A stretch of DNA of 11,528 nt from Clavulina sp. PMI_390 (Eukaryota > Basidiomycota > Agaricomycetes > Cantharellales > Hydnaceae), in assembly GCA_015039315.1 (NCBI GenBank), contig WIDE01000305.1, forward strand, positions 1 to 11,528, written 5' to 3'. Under the pieces are notes generated by a model. The model was not told the origin of the DNA. It ran no database searches and worked only from the letters and a program-made list of their open reading frames with translations. This document shows, in pieces, positions 1-8,421 of this stretch. Numbering within the stretch: position 1 is the first letter of the stretch; each line of letters opens with the position of its first letter. The position numbers and the translations under genes are program-made.

Positions 1-301
1 CCAAGGATCAAAGGGGAAACGAGTCAATTTTTAGACTGCGGTAGATTGAAATAGAGGGGCTCACCCCACTCCGGATATATCAAAGAACCGTCCTCGAGGT
101 GATCAAGAAGCACCTCTAGGGTCTGGAAATAATGCGTAGATGAGTTAGCCGCCCGCCGAACTTCAGATTTCTGAAGCTCTTGCGTCACTATCCTGATGGC
201 ATTCATCACGTGGAACTACAAGGGTTGGTTCAATACATCAAGATGGGCAAGTCAGCTCGATAAAGCATACTAACCATCGACATCAAGCTCGCTTGCGCTC
301 C
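1..301. repeat. Near-identical 3' tract shared by genes A and B (left copy)
   Basis: Bases 1-301 match 3085-3385 with one mismatch (G at 121, C at 3205), covering part of intron 7, exon 7, intron 6 and the end of exon 6. Identity includes introns and stops sharply at 302. It probably continues left of the window. This is best read as a gene conversion tract or a very recent duplication junction. Confidence 0.93.
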
Positions 302-2154
302 AGATTTCTGGATGTTCCTGAGCACTTGAAGCTTCTGCAGAATGTCGACGGTGACCCGCATGCATCCGAGCATTTGGCGCCTAGCTTCGGGATCGACCCC
401 AGCTCGTAAACTGTATAGAATCAGGCCACTTCCACTGAGTGTAGAGTGAGCCACGACAATGCTGGGACTAAAAGCCTTGGGCAATTCTGGGAGTTGGAGG
501 TCTTGCGGATTAGGGAGTGGAGGAATAGAAGCGAGTAACAAGGAAAGCTGCTGGCTAAGCCCAAGATAGGTTTCTTCATGGACCTGGGAGCTAGTTTCTG
601 ATGAAAGGAGTAGTTAGTGATGATGTGTACAATATAAACTCAGACGTTTCATACCACAGAAAAGATGGGCAAACACTTTTACTCTCTCGAACATTTTCAG
701 CACTGACACTATTAGATATTCGTCAGATGGCCAGAACCCCAGATGTTCCCGCCTCTCAGGAATTTCACTCTATTGAATGATGGATAAACTGTTATTGGCA
801 GCACGGTGACGATGAGACGTACGAACCTCTTGCTCTTGTTGCTGCTGCAATCGAAACAACTCTCTGGAGGAACCCCACAGGTCATCACCGGCGAAGGTCG
901 TAGGGTAACCAGAGACGACGGCGAGGGATTGATCGTTGATATAAATGGAGTGCGCCAATTTCATACGCTCAGCCGCTTCCCAGTCAGTGCCCGGTGGCGG
1001 AAGTAAGCTTTCGCCAGAATCTAGCCCAGCATCGGGACTGTGAATGAGGTGGCAAGCTGTTGCAAAACGGGCAGCGCTGCTAATGACGGCAAAGGCTTCT
1101 TCGAGACGCCGCAATTTCTTGAAGTAAGAACCGAGGATTATGCTCGCGAGAAGGAAATGAGGGATGCGATCAGCGAACATCAAGGATTGTTCTAGGAAAT
1201 GACGTGTCCGTTTTACAAAATAAGGCTCAAAGGAGCTTAGGCTGCCCCCGTTGAGGATGCATGCGCTGAGATAGCAAGCATTTAAGAGGCAGGGGTGGAT
1301 GGACTCTGGATGCGAAGATGGAAGAGGGAGGCATCGTAGGAAATATGAAAGATCTATGGAAAAGAAGAAATGGTACCGATAGGGCAAGAATATGTTGATT
1401 CTGGAGAAATAAATCTCGATCAGTGAACTTGGGAGCGAGAAGCTACCTGAGCTCACAGGTAATACGACAATGGGAATGGAAGATCTTCGAGTCCTGTCAC
1501 CGGAGATGCCGGCAGTTCATGACTGAAGACAGCTGGCTCATTCAAAGGGGTATACCCTTCTGAGTGTCCATAGGCTGAGCCCTTTGCATTAGAGTAAAAA
1601 AACCACTTCCAAGAGAGAGGGTACTCACATTTCCCTAGAGTATGTAGGGATTCGCTGTTCTCAAGTATGGGATACACATGAGTTGGCAACAACATTGCGG
1701 CCGTGCTTGAGGTGGGCCCATTCGTGCAGCCTAAGCGATCGATCCGTTTCAAGATTCGTCCTGAGGCTAAATGTACATCGTGCGTAGATGCTAGAAGGAG
1801 TCGCCGGATCTTTATTTCTAGTTCAATGGTGCGAGCCTCGAGCCTTTCCACCAAGGTCGACGCTTGACGCCTGATCGTTCCAGGAGCATAAACGCATTGT
1901 TTGGAAAGACGGAAACACCAAGGGCATTGAGGCTTCAGGCCATTGCACTTCTAGAAGATCAGACAGCGAATGAGATTGAATGGACAGTCCGTAAAGTATG
2001 TCCAGTGGGTTCGCAAAGCGTGTCAAGGCGATATGTTGATGTTGAATCCCGGATGTAAGTTGCAAAATTTCATGCACCGTTAGGTGTTTGGTTGCAAACT
2101 ACATGCCTTTTTGTCCATACGACACGGGAGGCACGCCTCTCCTTTGGCCAGCAT
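65..2154 (-). CDS. Gene A: Zn(2)-Cys(6) fungal transcription factor, 3' end beyond window
   Basis: Probable nuclear DNA-binding regulator; its target pathway cannot be read from the sequence. Exons on the minus strand are 2154-2107, 1950-1629, 1574-1457, 1400-827, 769-655, 597-275 and 215-65. A last exon of about 62 nt should lie just left of base 1. The predicted product is about 570 residues. The zinc cluster uses C8, C11, C18, C25, C28 and C35 (spacing 2-6-6-2-6) and is assembled from exons 1 and 2. A helix with LEARTIELEIKIRRL (about residues 53-67) looks like the usual coiled-coil dimeriser. Exon 4 carries the conserved middle homology block (IHPCLLNACYL, then ADRIPHFLLAS) and ends in a Gln-rich run. 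The start is ATG 2154 because MLAKG-AC is shared with B and D. Odd points: the intron 1 donor reads GC (AAG|GCATGT), and the 54-nt intron 2 (1628-1575) has no stop and a length divisible by three, so its retention would stay in frame. Confidence 0.88.
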
Positions 2155-2227
2155 TGCGCGATAGGCTGAGGTGTTCTTTGGATGGTGGCAGGTTGCATGC
2201 TTATGCTCCTGTTTTAGGAATGATAGA

Positions 2228-2266
2228 GCGTTCGGGCTTTGTACAACGAGGTTGTTGCTATGGAAA
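2228..2266. promoter_or_regulatory. Conserved upstream block, gene A copy
   Basis: This 39-bp block begins 74 bp before the start codon. It matches 5316-5354 of B with one mismatch and, more loosely, 10771-10808 of D at the same distance (75 bp). It includes GTTGCTATGGAAA, which resembles an RFX X-box half (that likeness is inference). Constant spacing suggests a core promoter or 5' leader element. Confidence 0.55.
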
Positions 2267-2301
2267 ACTTGAAGGCGCCCAAGTGGGGCTGGGCCCCACC
2301 C

Positions 2302-2315
2302 TGTCACATGTGACA
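2302..2315. promoter_or_regulatory. 14-bp palindrome TGTCACATGTGACA upstream of gene A
   Basis: A perfect palindrome centred on CACATG lies 148 bp before the start codon of A, followed by CCAGACCACTG, which is also conserved in B. CANNTG cores are the known class of site for basic helix-loop-helix proteins; binding here is inference. Confidence 0.5.
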
Positions 2316-2379
2316 CCAGACCACTGGGTATTGGGAATATTCAATCCTGAGATGGCCCGCTATAGAAGCTGTTGAGTAT

Positions 2380-2595
2380 TAAGGACAGTATCGTCTTATG
2401 CGCAAGAATGGAGGTAGAGCGTATATACATAGCGTCCAGCCTCCATTGATTCGAAGGGAGCTAAAGTAGGGACGTGATGAATGCGCCGCTCGAGCTCCAA
2501 GCTTTGTCTAGCTCATCTCGAGTACCTGTCCGTAAACCTCAGTAGCACCATATAAATTCATTCACGCGGATAGAGGGTAGCGGCATATTGATTGC
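2380..2595. other. Intergenic copy of the gene C 3' flank
   Basis: No gene is seen here. The stretch aligns with 5466-5692, the sequence just downstream of C (shared landmarks include CAGTATCGTCTTATGCGC, GGAGGTAGAGCGTATA and GTCTAGCTCATC). Together with the relic exon at 2596-2737 and the A/B upstream similarity, it shows that the whole B-to-C boundary exists twice. Confidence 0.75.
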
Positions 2596-2737
2596 TCAAT
2601 CCCCGAGCGAGTTTACCACTGTGATAAGGGAATCCTTGAGTGGGCATCTGCTACAGAAATGAACAAGAAAGAGATAACATGTGAGAAAAAATCTGGGATT
2701 TGACGCGCAATCGAATAGAGAGACTTACCACCCATGG
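2596..2737 (-). pseudogene. Relic 3' end of a lost C-like array member
   Basis: On the minus strand this stretch keeps a donor (GTAAGTCTCTCTAT at 2728), an intron closely matching the last intron of C, an acceptor (TTCTGTAG ending at 2651) and a last exon (2650-2596) that aligns with the last exon of C. That exon is 55 nt instead of the invariant 62. Seven bases after GCCCAC are missing, so the old reading frame shifts and hits an early TAA. The preceding exon is recognisable only for a few bases (around CCATGGG) before similarity stops. The real last exon of B lies further right, at 3071-3010, so this piece belongs to a different, lost copy. Confidence 0.82.
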
Positions 2738-3009
2738 AGATCGTGGGGCAGACAAATTGCTATTCGGTGTTGGGAGCGAACAGGAACCTTACTTGGAGCT
2801 GGTGAAAGATGATGGGCGACGATTATGGGCAGCCTAAGCAGTATCTTAATTGGTGTATCCTTCCGGTACTATTATCCTTGGGCCTTCTAGGTAGGGACGA
2901 CTAAAAATGCAGTGTCGTATATGAGCAGATGATTGAGGTTTATGACCTCGTGCTGTGCAAGAGTCTCGAAATTTATGGATTAACAGATTGGACCTTTGAA
3001 GGAAGGATG
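2738..3009. other. 3' flank of gene B, no gene seen
   Basis: This lies downstream of the stop codon of B and right of the relic. I see no zinc-cluster exon, RNA gene or repeat in it, and no clear match to the other 3' flanks. It likely holds the 3' UTR of B and the junction with the relic. Confidence 0.5.
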
Positions 3010-5242
3010 TCAAATTTCTAGTGACTGTAATGCCGTAGTAAGTGGCTCCTTGAGCACCGCATGAGTGTTCGCTGCAGTGAACGACCAAGGATCAAAGGGG
3101 AAACGAGTCAATTTTTAGACTGCGGTAGATTGAAATAGAGGGGCTCACCCCACTCCGGATATATCAAAGAACCGTCCTCGAGGTGATCAAGAAGCACCTC
3201 TAGGCTCTGGAAATAATGCGTAGATGAGTTAGCCGCCCGCCGAACTTCAGATTTCTGAAGCTCTTGCGTCACTATCCTGATGGCATTCATCACGTGGAAC
3301 TACAAGGGTTGGTTCAATACATCAAGATGGGCAAGTCAGCTCGATAAAGCATACTAACCATCGACATCAAGCTCGCTTGCGCTCCGGATTTCTGTATGTT
3401 CCTAAGCTCTTGAAGTTTCCGCACAGTTTCGACGACGCCCCGCATGCATCTGAGCATTTGGCGCCGAGCTTCAGGATCGATTCCTGCTCGGAGACTATGC
3501 AAAATCAACCCGCTCCCATTAAGCGTAGAGTGGGCGACGACAGCGCCGAGACCGAAAGCTTTCGACAATTCAGAGGGTTGGAGATCTTGCGGATTAGGAA
3601 GCGGGGGAATAGCTGCGAGGATCGAGGAAAGCTGCTGGCTTAGAGCAAGATAGGTTGTTTCATAGGCGCGGGTCCCACTTTCTAGAGAAAGGAGTATTCA
3701 GTAGTGATGCCTACGAGAATATCTCCAGGCTCGTACCACAAAAAAGCAGCGCGAACGCTTTTACTCGCTCAAAAAACTTCAGCACTGACACTTTCAAAAA
3801 TTCGTCAGACGGCCAGAGGCCTGAGTGCTCCCGCCCTTCGATAGTATTGCTCTGTTAATTTATGGATGGGGCGTCAGTAGCAGCCCGTGGATGGTTCAAG
3901 GAGACGAACCTCTTGTTGTTGCTGTTGCAATCGAAGCAGCTCGCTGGGAGAACCCCAGTAGTCATTGCCAGCAAAAGACATCGTATAGCCAGATACAACG
4001 ACGAGGGACTGGTCGGTGATATATATGGAACGTGCCAGTTCCATACGTTCGGCCGCTTCCCGTTCAGTGTTCGGCGGCGGGAGTAAGCTTTCGCTAGAAT
4101 CCAGTCCTGTATGGGATTCATGAAGGAGGCCACAGGCAGTTGCAAGGTGGCCAGCGCTGCTGATGACAGCAAATGCTTCTTCGAGGCGTCGTAACTTTCT
4201 GAAATAAGAGCCAAGGATCATGCTTGCGAGAAGGAAATGAGGGATGCGGTCGGCGAACATCAGGGATTGTTCGAGGAAATGACGGGTCTTGTTGACGAAA
4301 TAAGGCTCAAAGGAGCTTAGACGCCCTCTACTGAGAACACATGCAGCAAGATAGCAAGCATTTAAGAGGCAAGGGTGGATGGATTCTGGATGTGAGGATG
4401 GAAGAGAGAGACATCGCAGGAAGTATGCGATATCCATCGAGAAGCAGAAATGGTCACGATAGGGCAAGAAGATGTTGATTCTGAAGAATGACACTCGATC
4501 AATAGACGCGGGAGGGAGGGACTACCTTGGCCTACAGGTGGAACGACAAGGGGAATGGAAGCTCTTCAAGCCCGGTGAATGAAGATGCTGCCACCCTGGG
4601 GCCAATGGCAGCTGAGTAATTCAAAGCGTTATAATCTTCTGGCTGAGAGGTGACTGAAACAGCTTTATGAGAACAAAGAAATCATTCACCCGAGGGAGTG
4701 TACCCACATTCTGCAGGTATCTTTTCAGGTTTGCTGTTCTCGAGTACGGGATACACATGAATCGGCGACCAAGTTAAGGTTGTGATTGACATCGGCCCAT
4801 TAGTGCAACCCAAGCGCTCGACCCGTCTCAATAGTCTTCCCGAGGCCAGATGTACGTCGTGCGTCGAGGCTAGAACGAGTCGTCGAATCTTTATCTCTAG
4901 TTCAATAGTGCGAGCCTCGAGTCTTTGCATCAAAGTCGGCGCGGGATGTTTGGTTATTCCAGGACCATAAACACACTGCTTGGACAGACGGAGACACCGA
5001 GGGCACTGGGGCTTTACACCATTGCACTTCTGGAAGATTAGACAGAGAGCGAGAGTACAGCAGAAACCCCCATGCCAGTGATGAGTTCAAATAGTTGACA
5101 GGAATGCAAAGGCGGTATATTCATCAATGGTGAGTGTTGACTGTGAGTTGCAAAGTTTCGTCTCTCGTCAGGTGTCTGGTCGCGAACTACACACCTTTTT
5201 GTCCACACGACACGGGAGACACGCGTCTCCTTTGGCAAGCAT
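3010..5242 (-). CDS. Gene B: Zn(2)-Cys(6) fungal transcription factor, complete
   Basis: Complete paralogue of A with eight exons: 5242-5195, 5029-4708, 4653-4536, 4480-3910, 3851-3737, 3681-3359, 3299-3149 and 3071-3010 (TGA at 3012-3010). They sum to 1710 nt, or 569 residues. Introns are 165, 54, 55, 58, 55, 59 and 77 nt. The zinc cluster is C8, C11, C18, C25, C28, C35. The coiled coil is near residues 50-67 and the middle homology region is mostly in exon 4 (about residues 163-353). The basic linker after the last Cys reads ITKHPAP where A, C and D have an RRQ motif, which may alter DNA-site choice. The third intron has a weak donor (GTAGGC). The last exon reads ANTHAVLKEPLTTALQSLEI and matches the ends of C, D and E. 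Exon 7 differs from that of A by one base, while exon 5 differs at 11 of 38 residues. The function class is confident; the target is unknown. Confidence 0.9.
3085..3385. repeat. Near-identical 3' tract shared by genes A and B (right copy)
   Basis: This is the right copy of the tract at 1-301, offset by 3084 bases, with one mismatch. Immediately beyond 3385 the A and B sequences differ every few bases (for example GGATTTCTGTATG against AGATTTCTGGATG), so the edge is abrupt rather than a gradual decay. Confidence 0.93.
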
Positions 5243-5315
5243 CTCGCGATAGGCTGAAGTGCTCGTTGGATGGTGAAAGATCGCATGCTCATGCTCTTAT
5301 TTTAGGAATTACAAA

Positions 5316-5354
5316 GCGTTCGGGCTCTGTACAACGAGGTTGTTGCTATGGAAA
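5316..5354. promoter_or_regulatory. Conserved upstream block, gene B copy
   Basis: This is the counterpart of the gene A block at the identical 74-bp distance from the start codon, with one mismatch. It is followed at the same spacing by the CACGTG-type site at 5389-5402. Confidence 0.55.
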
Positions 5355-5388
5355 GCTCGAAGGCGCCCAGGCAGGTTGGATCCGCTGC

Positions 5389-5402
5389 TGTCACGTGTGA
5401 CA
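5389..5402. promoter_or_regulatory. CACGTG E-box site TGTCACGTGTGACA upstream of gene B
   Basis: This is the counterpart of the A palindrome, 147 bp before the start codon of B. One base differs (A to G), turning the core into CACGTG and breaking the outer symmetry. D has only a weak trace (ATGACTGACACTAC, near 10846). Confidence 0.5.
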
Positions 5403-5692
5403 CCAGACCACTGAAGGTTAGTAATATTCAATTCTGAAAAATAGCCCACAATGCAAGCTGTTGAATATCAACGGCAGTATCGTCTTATGCGCGAGAGTGG
5501 AGGTAGAGCGTATACACATAGCGTACAGCCTACATTTGATCGGAAGGGAGATGAAGTAGGAACATGATGAATCCGCGTCGCTCAAGGTCCAAGAGCGTTG
5601 TCTAGCTCATCCCGAGGACCACTCCGTAAAATTAGTAAGACTATATATATATTAACGGTCGCGCGCATGGAGAGTGGCGACATGTCTACTGC

Positions 5693-7808
5693 TCAATCTG
5701 CGAGGGATTTCACCACTGTAATCAGTGAATCTTTGATTACTATGTGGGTATCTGCTACACAAATGAACAAGAAAGAGATGATATCAGGAAGATCTGGGAT
5801 TTCGGCGCGCAAGGAGATAGAGAGACTTACACCACTCGGTGAGTCCCATGGATGAGTCTTCAAGGCATTCAAGAAGCATGTCAAGGAGGTGACAATCGTC
5901 AGCAGCTAGTTTAGCCAACTGCTGAGCGGCATGTCTGCGAAGTTGATAGGCTATAATACTGATAGCATTCATCACATGAACCTAAAGGATTCGATAAGTT
6001 ACGGCAAACAGTCTAGAAGGGCGAAAAGCTCACTTGCCATTGACATCAAGCTCCCTCGTACTCTGGATTTCCGGAGGCGTCTGAGCTCTCGAACGTTCGA
6101 AAAATTGTCTAGAAGGTCCCTAACAGATCCGACCATCTGGTTTCTGGCCTCAGGATCAACTCCAGCTCGCAGACTGTGCAAGATTAATTCACTTCCGTTG
6201 AGCGTAGTCCGGGCGAACGCAGTCCTGAGGGCAAAAGCTTTGTATGGGTTCGAAGATTGCGACTGTCGTGGATCAGCAAGCGGCGGAATGACAGAGAGGA
6301 AGAAGGATATCCGCTCTCGCAAGGTGATATATAGTTCTTCGTTGGCACTAACACCATTTTCTAGCGAAAGGATGCAGTCAGAGGTGGTAGGCGTCGAATA
6401 AATAAAGAGCTCATACCGCACGACATTAGAGCCAATTGTTTTACTCGCTCAAAGACCTTTAATACCGCCACCATTATCACCTCATCAGACTGTCCAAACC
6501 CGAGCACGGCTTCCCCTACGATATTGTTTCCCTGTGCAATGACGGCGAGGAAGGGGTCACTCAATCACTTAGCAATGGAAAAGGATAAAAACACTTTACG
6601 TTTTGATCCTCTGAATGAACAACTTCTGAAGAGTCCCATCGATTATCGCCAGCAAAAGTCATGGGGTAGCCAGAGACGACTGCGAAGGATTGATCGGTGA
6701 TGTATATTGTACGCGCTAACCGCGCACGCTCAGCTCGGTCCAAATCATCCTTGGGTGGCGACAGCAAACTTTGGTTCAGCCCAAGTTCCAGATTAGAGTC
6801 GCGAACCAGTTGACATGCGGACGCAATATGGGCAGCACCGCTGATGACAGCGAAGGCTTCCTCAAGACGTCGCATAGTGGTAAAATGAGAGCCTAAGATC
6901 GTGCTTGCGAGCAGAAAATGTGGGATGCGGTCGACAAACATGAGGGCCTGCTGGAGGAAATGGCGGGTCCGTTTGACAAAGTAAGGCTGGAGGTATGCCA
7001 GACTTTCTCTGTTGATAATGGATGCGCCAAGATAGCAAGCATTCAACAGGCAAGGGTGAATAGATTCTGGATGGGATGGTGGGAGGGAAACGCATGTAAG
7101 AAAGTGGTGACTATCTATGGGGAAGAAGAAGTAGGTCTTGTAGGAAAGGAACAAGTTAATTCTACAGAAGTATGTTCAGTTGACAAATGGCAACATGCGG
7201 GAAGTTTCAGCTCACAAATAGTTTGATATTGGAAACGGAAGCTCCTCGAGCCCCGTGAACGAAGATTCTAATTGCCCATGAACAGGGGACAAATGAGCAG
7301 GCAACCATGTTGGGACCGTGCATGGTATGGGCACATTAGTACGGCCCAAACGCTCAATTCGTCTTAGGAGTCTTCGTGATATCAAAGATACGTCGTGCCT
7401 CGATGCAATAATAAGTCTCCGAATCGTTGACTCGAGTTTCAGAGTGTGGGCTTCAAGCCTTTCGATCAGACTCATTGTCTGGCGCCGAACGATTCCAGAA
7501 GCATAAACACACTGCTTGGAACGTCGGAGACATCGAGGGCACACAGGCTTCATGCCATCACACCTCTGCAGAGGGTCACAGGAAGGGAAAGAACGGGTGG
7601 GGGTTGCGGTCCGTGTGGTGCATTAGTTGGTGGGGCGTGAGGTTGGTACGATGGTTGAGGGTAAGAGGTCCGTGACAGAATATTTATCGCGCCAGAATCG
7701 AATATTATAGGTCAGGACCCGTGGGCCACTATCCGACTGCGAACCACACACCTTTTTTGCTTGACGACATGGGAGGCACGCATCTCCTTTCCCGAGCATG
7801 ACGCTCAT
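5693..7808 (-). CDS. Gene C: Zn(2)-Cys(6) fungal transcription factor, seven-exon paralogue
   Basis: Exons are 7808-7752, 7565-7216, 7161-6600, 6531-6417, 6360-6038, 5981-5831 and 5754-5693 (stop TGA 5695-5693), giving 539 residues. ATG 7808 is the first in-frame Met; a second at 7799 (MLGKGDAC) aligns with the starts of A, B and D and may be the true start. The zinc cluster is C11, C14, C21, C28, C31, C38, and it alone keeps the canonical CDG after the third Cys. C lacks the second intron and about 30 linker residues found in A and B, so the coiled coil runs straight through LSPVHGQLE to the shared TGLEELPFP-like motif. Exon 3 carries the middle homology block (IHPCLLNACYLGAS, FVDRIPHFLLAS). 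The intron 5 donor appears to be GC (ATG|GCAAGT at 6037-6032). It is the most diverged member and its upstream region is also different. Class confident, target unknown. Confidence 0.88.
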
Positions 7809-8421
7809 GACTATGACACTCGTTGAATGTTTGGGCGAGGGCGCATGTTTTGCACTGCTATTCTGCTATCGTCAGAAATTTGAGCTAGATGCCAAGTGCA
7901 TCCGCTGCTGTGTGGTAGGATTGCAGAGACCCAACCGGCTGGACCGATCCCGTCCCGTGGGACCAGGACAAACAATCCTTAGCCAAATGCAGAGCTTCCA
8001 CTATCCGGAGGCCTCCGGAGCCTTTCGGAGCCATTACTCGCCTAGATGACTCATCACACGCTACAAAGATTGAGCCTGCTTTGATCTTGTCAATTTTTCA
8101 CCCATCAATCAATCTACGCAGATGATTGTGTGATTACAATGGGACAAGTGATTGCCCTATGATATGTCCGAGCCTCACGAATTTCTGACACAGACAGAAG
8201 CAATTATGGACCAATAAGGTAATTCGCGAGTCATCTGAATAAAACCCTCAGTGCAGTATGCATAGAGCTAGGGAGGTTTCAGAGGCGCAGGCTGGGTTAT
8301 CGCTGCATTGAAGTATCTCGAGCATCTCCAACCCGCCCAGAATACTCGACGGCATGGTTTGATCCCCCTCGCAGATTCCACCGACGATAAGCAGAGAATG
8401 GGATCTCTACCAAAAGGCTCG
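7809..8421. other. Intergenic region between genes C and D
   Basis: This is the longest gap (613 bp) and the least like the other spacers. It shares only short pieces with the B upstream region, such as ATCCGCTGCTGT at 7900-7911. It holds the CGG array at 8004-8030. The stretch 8040-8421 is presumably the 3' flank of D plus distal upstream sequence of C; no gene or relic exon is recognisable there. Confidence 0.55.
8004..8030. promoter_or_regulatory. CGG array with CGG-N6-CCG element upstream of gene C
   Basis: The stretch holds the perfect 16-bp palindrome TCCGGAGGCCTCCGGA (8004-8019), within which 8006-8017 reads CGG-AGGCCT-CCG. CGGAG recurs at 8006, 8016 and 8026, exactly 10 bp apart. Inverted CGG triplets with 6-bp spacing are the known site type of zinc-cluster proteins such as Ppr1 and UaY. 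It sits about 200 bp upstream of the start of C, so auto- or cross-regulation by array members is plausible but unproven. Confidence 0.5.

Larger units (their letters stand above)
2155..2379 (-). promoter_or_regulatory. Upstream region of gene A
   Basis: This non-coding sequence aligns along its length with the upstream region of B (5243-5465). It contains the block at 2228-2266 shared by A, B and D, a perfect inverted repeat TGGGGC-TGG-GCCCCA at 2284-2298 seen only in A, and the palindrome at 2302-2315. No clear TATA box is fixed at a conserved distance. An open frame continues upstream of ATG 2154 but is not conserved in B, so it is not taken as coding. Confidence 0.6.
5243..5692. other. 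Intergenic region between genes B and C
   Basis: The right half of this minus-strand layout is the 3' flank of C and the left half is the upstream region of B. It contains the shared block and E-box-like site annotated separately, and an AT run (TATATATATATTAA near 5643) downstream of C that might serve 3' end formation. No gene is seen. Confidence 0.6.

Noticed and set aside
780..860. The CAG/CTG-rich run at the end of A exon 4 as an expanded microsatellite.
   Set aside because: It is short, interrupted by other codons, similar in B and mostly coding for a few Gln residues; only modest length variation is visible.
2155..2316. An N-terminal extension of gene A upstream of ATG 2154.
   Set aside because: The frame is open in A but has no upstream ATG, and B does not keep the same reading frame in its otherwise similar upstream sequence.
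2846..3088. A short minus-strand frame just left of gene B exon 7 as an independent gene.
   Set aside because: It overlaps the last exon of B in another frame and its product has no similarity among copies; the conserved frame is the 62-nt last exon.
5931..6401. A 156-residue plus-strand open frame.
   Set aside because: It lies antisense to exons 5 and 6 and an intron of C, has no recognisable domain, and is not preserved in the other copies.
6918..7226. A 102-residue plus-strand open frame.
   Set aside because: It is the antisense shadow of C exon 3, whose minus-strand translation is conserved in A, B and D.
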